DNA of 64,000 nucleotides from G963677325 sp963810555 (GTDB lineage: Bacteria; Bacteroidota; Bacteroidia; Bacteroidales; Prolixibacteraceae): positions 1 through 64,000 of the forward strand of contig CAWENX010000016.1 in NCBI GenBank assembly GCA_963810555.1, in the 5' to 3' direction. Below, piece after piece: positions 59,070 to 64,000 of the stretch; the first letter of the stretch is position 1, and every line of letters starts with the position of its first letter. A model generated the notes under the pieces. That model was not told the DNA's origin. It ran no database searches and saw only the letters and a program-made list of their open reading frames with translations. Position numbers and translations under genes: made by a program.

Positions 59070-61397
59070 TCAGTTCGTTTGGTCTGATATTTTCAACCTT
59101 GCGAATTTTAGCAGCAACTGTTTCTCTCCTGCATTCGGGAATAACACTCTCGCCTTTTTTGCAGGCATTTCACCTTCTATATCCAATACTTTACCCCGTC
59201 CGAATCTTTGATGCTCAACATACATGCCGATCCTGATTTTTTCCGGATCATCGCCATCAAACCGCATAGTATTCGACAGATTTATGGGTGTCTTTGATAG
59301 CTGTGTTCTTTGCTTCTGAAAACCCGATCTCTGAACTGAATCAATATGCCGTTCTTCCCTTTTATTGTATTCCCGGTTGTCGTAATTCGCTATAATTTCA
59401 TGATTGCTGAACATCGACAAGGATCTGGCGTTTTGGAGATTCAGAAACTGATGGTCAATTTCCCCGATAAACCGGCTGGGTTTGCAGAATTCAGCGTTTC
59501 CCCAGCGAAAACGCTGCCGGGCAAATGAAAGATAAGCATTGCTTTTGGCTCGTGTAAGAGCAACATAAAACAACCTTCTTTCCTCTTCAAGTTCAGCCAA
59601 TGTCAGTGTTCCTGAGAAGCCTGAAGGGAACAGGTTTTCTTCCAGGCCTACTATAAAAACATTTTTAAATTCCAGGCCTTTGGCTGAGTGAACGGTCATC
59701 ATCGTTACCTTATCAAGATCACTCTCTTTATCCGTATCCTGATCAGTCAGTAATGCAACATCCTCCATGAAGACAGGTAAAGTGTTTTCTCTTCCTTCTT
59801 CAGTTGCATTAATTGAAAATTCATGTATTGCGTTCAACAGTTCCTGAGTATTTTCATAACGGCTGAGATTTTCAGGCGATTTGTCATGATACAATTCAGT
59901 GAGAATCCCTGTTTCAGATGCAATTCTACTGGCCATAGTATAAGCTTCGACTGAGTTAACCTGGTCTGCAAAATTCCTGATGAAGGCCACAAATCCTGAA
60001 ATCTTATTTATTGTTCCGTTGTTTAATCCGGCATTATGCATTTTCTCCGGATCGGTTACAACTCCCCAGATCGGGCTGTTCTGTGAAACTGCATATTGAT
60101 CAAGACGATTCAGGGTCGTTGAGCCTATTCCTCTTGCCGGGTAATTGATGATCCTTTTGAAAGATTCATCATCATTCAGGTTAATGATCAGTCTGAAATA
60201 AGCCAGAATGTCCTTAATCTCCTTGCGCTGGTAGAATGATAATCCCCCATAGATTTTGTAAGGAATATTCTTCTTGCGGAGTACCTCTTCAAAAACCCTT
60301 GACTGGGCATTGGTTCTGTAAAGAATTGCAAAATCCGAATAACTGTCATAATCCCTCATTCTCTTGTCGAATATCTCATTGGCAACCAGATACCCTTCTT
60401 CCTGCTCGTTCAGCGCACCGAATATTTTAATTTTATCACCTTTGTCATTTTCACTGAAGACAGTTTTTTGCAGCTGGTTTTTATTTTTGGCAATAAGGCT
60501 GTTGGCTGCATTTACCAGGAGCCGGGTTGAACGGTAATTTTGTTCAAGCTTGTAAGTTTTGTAATCGGTATAATCATTTGTGAAATTGAGAATATTTTCG
60601 ATCCTTGCTCCGCGAAACGAGTAAATGCTTTGGGCATCATCGCCTACAACACAGATGTTGTGATGGATTTCGGCAAGTTTCCTTACAATCAGGTATTGTG
60701 CAAAATTGGTATCCTGGTACTCATCTACAAGGATGTAACGAAACATTTCCTGGTATTTCTTAAGAATTTCAGGATGATTGCGGAAGAGCAGATTTGTATT
60801 AAGAAGAAGATCATCGAAATCCATCACACCTGAATTTTTGCATCGTCTTACATATTCGAGGTATATTTGACCTGTCTGAGGAATTCTTGCGGCCTGATCC
60901 GACTCCTTAAATTGGGGATTTTGAGTATATGCCGTTGCCGTAATCAGGTTATTTTTGGCATTTGATATTCTGTTTTGAACAATACCGGGCTTGTAAGTAT
61001 TTTCATCAAGATCCATACTTTTAATAATCCCTTTTATCAGGCTTTTTGAATCCTGTGTATCATAAATAGTATAATTGGAAGGATAGCCGATTGTATCAGC
61101 CTCAATGCGCAGAATCTTTGAAAAAACGGAATGAAAGGTTCCCATCCACAATCGTCTTGAAATGTCTTCCCCAACTGCCGCTGCAATCCTTTCTTTCATT
61201 TCACGCGCTGCCTTATTGGTAAAGGTAAGTGCAAGAATCGACCGCGGATTAACGCCGTTCTTTAATAAATGGGCAATACGATAAGTAAGTACCCTGGTCT
61301 TGCCGGAGCCGGCGCCTGCTATGACAAGTGAAGCTCCTTCGGTATTTATCACGGCTTCACGCTGTGCCTCATTCAGATTTTTAAGATAATCAAGCAA
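59070..61397 (-). CDS. UvrD/PcrA-like superfamily 1 DNA helicase
   Basis: 775 residues beginning at a TTG (LDYLKNLNEAQREAV; the preceding in-frame TAA excludes an earlier start). Motif Q LNEAQREAV, Walker A VIAGAGSGKTRVL, motif II LVDEYQDTN, motif III GDDAQSIYSFRGA, motif V MTVHSAKGLEF and motif VI FYVALTRAK. A C-terminal PcrA/UvrD-type Tudor-like end (RIGMYVEHQRFGRGKVLDIE) is present. 3'-5' helicase for nucleotide-excision and mismatch repair and for clearing RecA. Length is as in PcrA. It may be called uvrD or pcrA. Confidence 0.95.
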   Translation of the reverse strand: MLDYLKNLNEAQREAVINTEGASLVIAGAGSGKTRVLTYRIAHLLKNGVNPRSILALTFTNKAAREMKERIAAAVGEDISRRLWMGTFHSVFSKILRIEADTIGYPSNYTIYDTQDSKSLIKGIIKSMDLDENTYKPGIVQNRISNAKNNLITATAYTQNPQFKESDQAARIPQTGQIYLEYVRRCKNSGVMDFDDLLLNTNLLFRNHPEILKKYQEMFRYILVDEYQDTNFAQYLIVRKLAEIHHNICVVGDDAQSIYSFRGARIENILNFTNDYTDYKTYKLEQNYRSTRLLVNAANSLIAKNKNQLQKTVFSENDKGDKIKIFGALNEQEEGYLVANEIFDKRMRDYDSYSDFAILYRTNAQSRVFEEVLRKKNIPYKIYGGLSFYQRKEIKDILAYFRLIINLNDDESFKRIINYPARGIGSTTLNRLDQYAVSQNSPIWGVVTDPEKMHNAGLNNGTINKISGFVAFIRNFADQVNSVEAYTMASRIASETGILTELYHDKSPENLSRYENTQELLNAIHEFSINATEEGRENTLPVFMEDVALLTDQDTDKESDLDKVTMMTVHSAKGLEFKNVFIVGLEENLFPSGFSGTLTLAELEEERRLFYVALTRAKSNAYLSFARQRFRWGNAEFCKPSRFIGEIDHQFLNLQNARSLSMFSNHEIIANYDNREYNKREERHIDSVQRSGFQKQRTQLSKTPINLSNTMRFDGDDPEKIRIGMYVEHQRFGRGKVLDIEGEMPAKKARVLFPNAGEKQLLLKFARLKISDQTN

Positions 61398-62122
61398 TTC
61401 GATAAATTTTTAATGTTTCAGTTCAATCATTGGTACTGTCAACCTGGTGCCTTTTGCAAAGATAGCCTGATTATTCATCCGGTAATCATTCAGGGAGTCA
61501 TTAGATATGAAAACAAACAGATGCAATCAGCAAAACACCACCAGATATTGCCATCATCTTAAAAATATGAAGAAACTTAACAAAAGGCGATCAGTTAACC
61601 GAATTCTTCTGACTGACCCTCTTATCATCACAGTATTGCCAATGACGGTCCAACGGTATAGTTTAAACACAGCTCAATTTCTGATTAGTATAGAAGCAAT
61701 AATACGTTGTGTGGTTGAAAACGAAGTTAAGAGGTTGAATTTATATAGGTTACGGATCGATCTCTTTCCAGTTACAGTTCGATAGAAGTTATTGCTGGGA
61801 TAAAGGCAGAACACAAGGTTCTTTACTCTCCCAAAACCGTAGTTTCGGGATTTCTACATCATATCATGCCTGTGATATCTTCGCTTCATTAACTTAATAT
61901 TGACGTATCACTATTATACTTTTAATATTATTTATCGTTCTTGTAAACCATATTCCAGGCATAATACTGATACGTATTGTCTTTCATTTTCCTGGCCAGT
62001 TTTTCACCATTGGTCGTGGAAATGTGAACAATAAAAACCGAAACATTATAGTAATTAAAAAATAAGTGGTTACCGGTTAAAGGGAGCGCGGGTGCAATAT
62101 GGGTTTGAATAAATGAGTTGAC

Positions 62123-62312
62123 GGTACATGGTACACTGCAAATCCATACAAAGAGTTAAACTACAATTATATAAGCCTGTTTCACGTGTACCATAGGGCT
62201 TTTTTTATTATAATCTTCACATTACAACTGCTTTTAATGTATGGTACACACCAAAACCTGTTAAACATCTGTTGAACATTAAATTACAGTATAATGCCGT
62301 GTACCATGTACC
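62123..62312. repeat. Four alternating GTGTACCAT / ATGGTACAC motifs
   Basis: GGTACATGGTACAC at 62123-62136, GTGTACCAT at 62186-62194, ATGGTACAC at 62241-62249 and GTGTACCATGTACC at 62299-62312. The outer pair are perfect 14-bp inverted repeats, the inner pair perfect 9-bp inverted repeats; orientation alternates. Confidence 0.8.
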
Positions 62313-62722
62313 ACAACTTTATTTACAATTTCTGAGCAGACCACAATATGAGAATAATTGTCACATTGAAATTACTGATTATGTAAAGATGCACAGAGTG
62401 CCTCTCAGATTTAAAATATGCACCTTGCTTACTTTTTTTGGATGCTGTTCCTGAAAGCCTGAGCCTGGCGGGAAGAAGAATATTTCTCAAACCGACATCC
62501 GTTATGGAGCACTATCCCTGATGTTTAATTGTGTTCGACTGGCTTGTCGTTCAATATCGATAATTCATTAAGCTTTTATATCTCGTTGATTACAGATTAA
62601 AATAAGACAATTAAAATTGATTAACATTAATCTGATGGAAATGATTTTCTGTTGCTTTCAAATTGAAAGATAAAAAACCCATGCTTAGATATTTATCATT
62701 AATCAGTACTTTAAAATATATG

Positions 62723-62730
62723 TATTTTTG
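62723..62730 (+). promoter_or_regulatory. -7 box of the aspartate kinase gene
   Basis: TATTTTTG matches TAnnTTTG, 24 bp before the ATG at 62755. Confidence 0.55.
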
Positions 62731-62754
62731 TACCGGAATAAAATCACAGATCAG

Positions 62755-64000
62755 ATGAAGGTATATAAATTCGGGGGAACATCGGTAGGATCAGTTGGCA
62801 ATATGAGGGCAGTGATGGATCTTATCGCGAATGGCGAGCAAAAACTGGTGGTGCTTTCTGCCATGTCGGGCACCACAAACAGCCTGGTCGAGATATCGGA
62901 TTACCTCTCAAAGAAAAACAAGGAATCGGCCCTGGGCATTATCAACAGCCTGGAGAAGAAATACTACAATGTCGTTTATGACCTTTTTACTTCGATGGAG
63001 ATGAAGGAGAAGGGGAAAAAGGTGCTGGAGGATCGTTTTGAAGTGATCAAAAGCCAGACTATCGGAACCTTTACCGAAGTCGGAGAACGGACCATTCTTG
63101 CCCAGGGGGAACTGATCTCAACGGCCTTGTTCACACTGCTGATGCAGGAATCGGGATATAAAACCGTCTTGCTTCCTGCACTCGATTTTATGAAAACGGA
63201 CAGCGAAAAGACACCGGATCACCGTTTTATCAAAGAGAAGCTTAACACGATACTAAAGAGCTATCCTGCGGCAGATTATTATATTACTCAGGGATATATC
63301 TGCCGGAACGACCTGGGAGAAATCGATAACCTTCAGAGGGGAGGATCGGATTATACCGCAACGCTGATCGGAGCGGCCATCAACAGCGAGGAGGTACAGA
63401 TATGGACCGATATTGACGGATTTCATAACAATGATCCGCGATATGTCGAAAATACCCGGAGAGTGGATACGCTGTCGTTCAGCGAGGCTGCTGAGCTGGC
63501 TTATTTCGGTGCCAAAATACTGCATCCGCAGACTGTACTTCCGGCAAAGGTTAACAATATTCCTGTCAGGCTTAAAAATACCCTGAATCCTTCGGATCCA
63601 GGCACTCTGATCACTTCAGAGAGCAAAGGAAAGGGAATTAAAGCCGTTGCGGCAAAGGACGGGATCACAGCCATTCGCATACGGTCGGGCCGAATGCTGA
63701 ATGCTTACGGTTTTATGAAGAATCTTTTCGAGATTTTTGAGTATTTCAAGACGCCGATCGACATGATTGCCACTTCAGAAGTAGCCGTCTCCATGACCAT
63801 TGATAATCCCAAACATATTGATGAGATAGTCACAGAACTAAAAGAATACGGGAAGGTCAAGGTAGATAAGAACCAGACTATTGTCTGTATTGTCGGCGAT
63901 ATGATAGCTGAGGAAAAGGGACTTGCGGCTAAGGTATTTACGGCCCTGGAAGGAATCCCTATCCGAATGATATCTTACGGGGGCAGCAGGCACAATATAT
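62755..64000 (+). CDS. Aspartate kinase (partial, runs off the window)
   Basis: 415 codons visible, no stop. It starts MKVYKFGGTSVGSVGNMRAV, the aspartokinase signature KFGGTSV. Further hallmarks: VVLSAMSGTTNSLVEI, FTEVGERTILAQGELISTAL, QRGGSDYTATLIGAAI, WTDIDGFHNNDPR. From about residue 290 the ACT regulatory domains follow (AAKDGITAIRIRSGRM, VCIVGDMIAEEKG). It phosphorylates aspartate for lysine/threonine/methionine synthesis. Whether it is the stand-alone lysC type or is followed by another fused domain (homoserine dehydrogenase, as in thrA, or diaminopimelate decarboxylase) cannot be told here. Intact so far. Confidence 0.95.
   Translation, partial: MKVYKFGGTSVGSVGNMRAVMDLIANGEQKLVVLSAMSGTTNSLVEISDYLSKKNKESALGIINSLEKKYYNVVYDLFTSMEMKEKGKKVLEDRFEVIKSQTIGTFTEVGERTILAQGELISTALFTLLMQESGYKTVLLPALDFMKTDSEKTPDHRFIKEKLNTILKSYPAADYYITQGYICRNDLGEIDNLQRGGSDYTATLIGAAINSEEVQIWTDIDGFHNNDPRYVENTRRVDTLSFSEAAELAYFGAKILHPQTVLPAKVNNIPVRLKNTLNPSDPGTLITSESKGKGIKAVAAKDGITAIRIRSGRMLNAYGFMKNLFEIFEYFKTPIDMIATSEVAVSMTIDNPKHIDEIVTELKEYGKVKVDKNQTIVCIVGDMIAEEKGLAAKVFTALEGIPIRMISYGGSRHNI

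Larger units (their letters stand above)
61398..62754. other. 1.36-kb gene-free region with alternating GTGTACCAT motifs
   Basis: I find no credible gene. A 92-codon open frame at 61507-61785 has no family features or ribosome-binding site. The middle holds a set of inverted GTGTACCAT motifs (62123-62312), and the end holds the promoter of the aspartate kinase gene. An RNA gene cannot be excluded by eye. Confidence 0.5.

Noticed and set aside
61507..61785. 92-codon frame in the gene-free region
   Set aside because: No ribosome-binding site, no recognisable motif and irregular composition.

Overview
The window looks like a chromosomal segment of an uncultured Bacteroidota (Bacteroidales-like) bacterium. 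Supporting signs are a type III glutamine synthetase, a DUF4290 protein, paired DUF3857/transglutaminase proteins, several -7 boxes of the Bacteroidota form TAnnTTTG, many SPII- or Tat-exported proteins, and truncated RHS cassettes. No rRNA and no CRISPR array were seen. One tRNA-Lys(CTT) is present.

Layout. 0-6.7 kb is an accessory, repeat-rich zone: broken RibD_C/DHFR-like genes with a partial duplication, a REP-associated tyrosine transposase (RAYT) flanked by mirrored hairpin pairs, and two orphan RHS C-terminal cassettes with different tips. 6.7-15.5 kb holds a GT39 glycosyltransferase, a GH30-like hydrolase, a serine hydrolase, a GNAT-like protein and a GH42-like lipoprotein. 16-17.6 kb is a NarL-type two-component pair, followed at 17.9-23 kb by an Hdr-type Fe-S/flavin electron-transfer operon (HdrC, HdrB, HdrA, HdrC2 and a membrane HdrE/D fusion). 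24-42 kb carries exported catabolic genes (six-hairpin glycosidase, tandem amidohydrolase, dienelactone hydrolase, aldo/keto reductase, MBL hydrolase, Gfo/Idh oxidoreductase, two DUF3857 proteins, Kelch lipoprotein). 42.5 kb is QueE. 43.4-48 kb is a compact minus-strand operon joining a DUF116-polyprenyl synthase fusion, a terpenoid-cyclase-fold protein, a radical SAM/SPASM-like enzyme and two Fe-S proteins. This is the best candidate for an undescribed pathway. 48.5-52.7 kb is a glutamine synthetase broken by many indels, next to an IS1634-like element flanked by 233-bp direct repeats of the gene's own 3' end. 53-61.4 kb is a DoxX-TIM-barrel fusion and housekeeping genes (dnaJ, grpE, murA, DUF4290, uvrD/pcrA). 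The window ends inside an aspartate kinase gene (62755 onward).

Two themes cut across the window. First, short tandem repeats with 7-bp and 8-bp units recur at distant sites, and several copies lie inside reading frames without breaking them. Second, many otherwise well-conserved genes carry one or two single-base frameshifts, often in homopolymers. Sequencing or assembly error should be excluded before calling them pseudogenes, and annotated spans here are given across the frameshifts.
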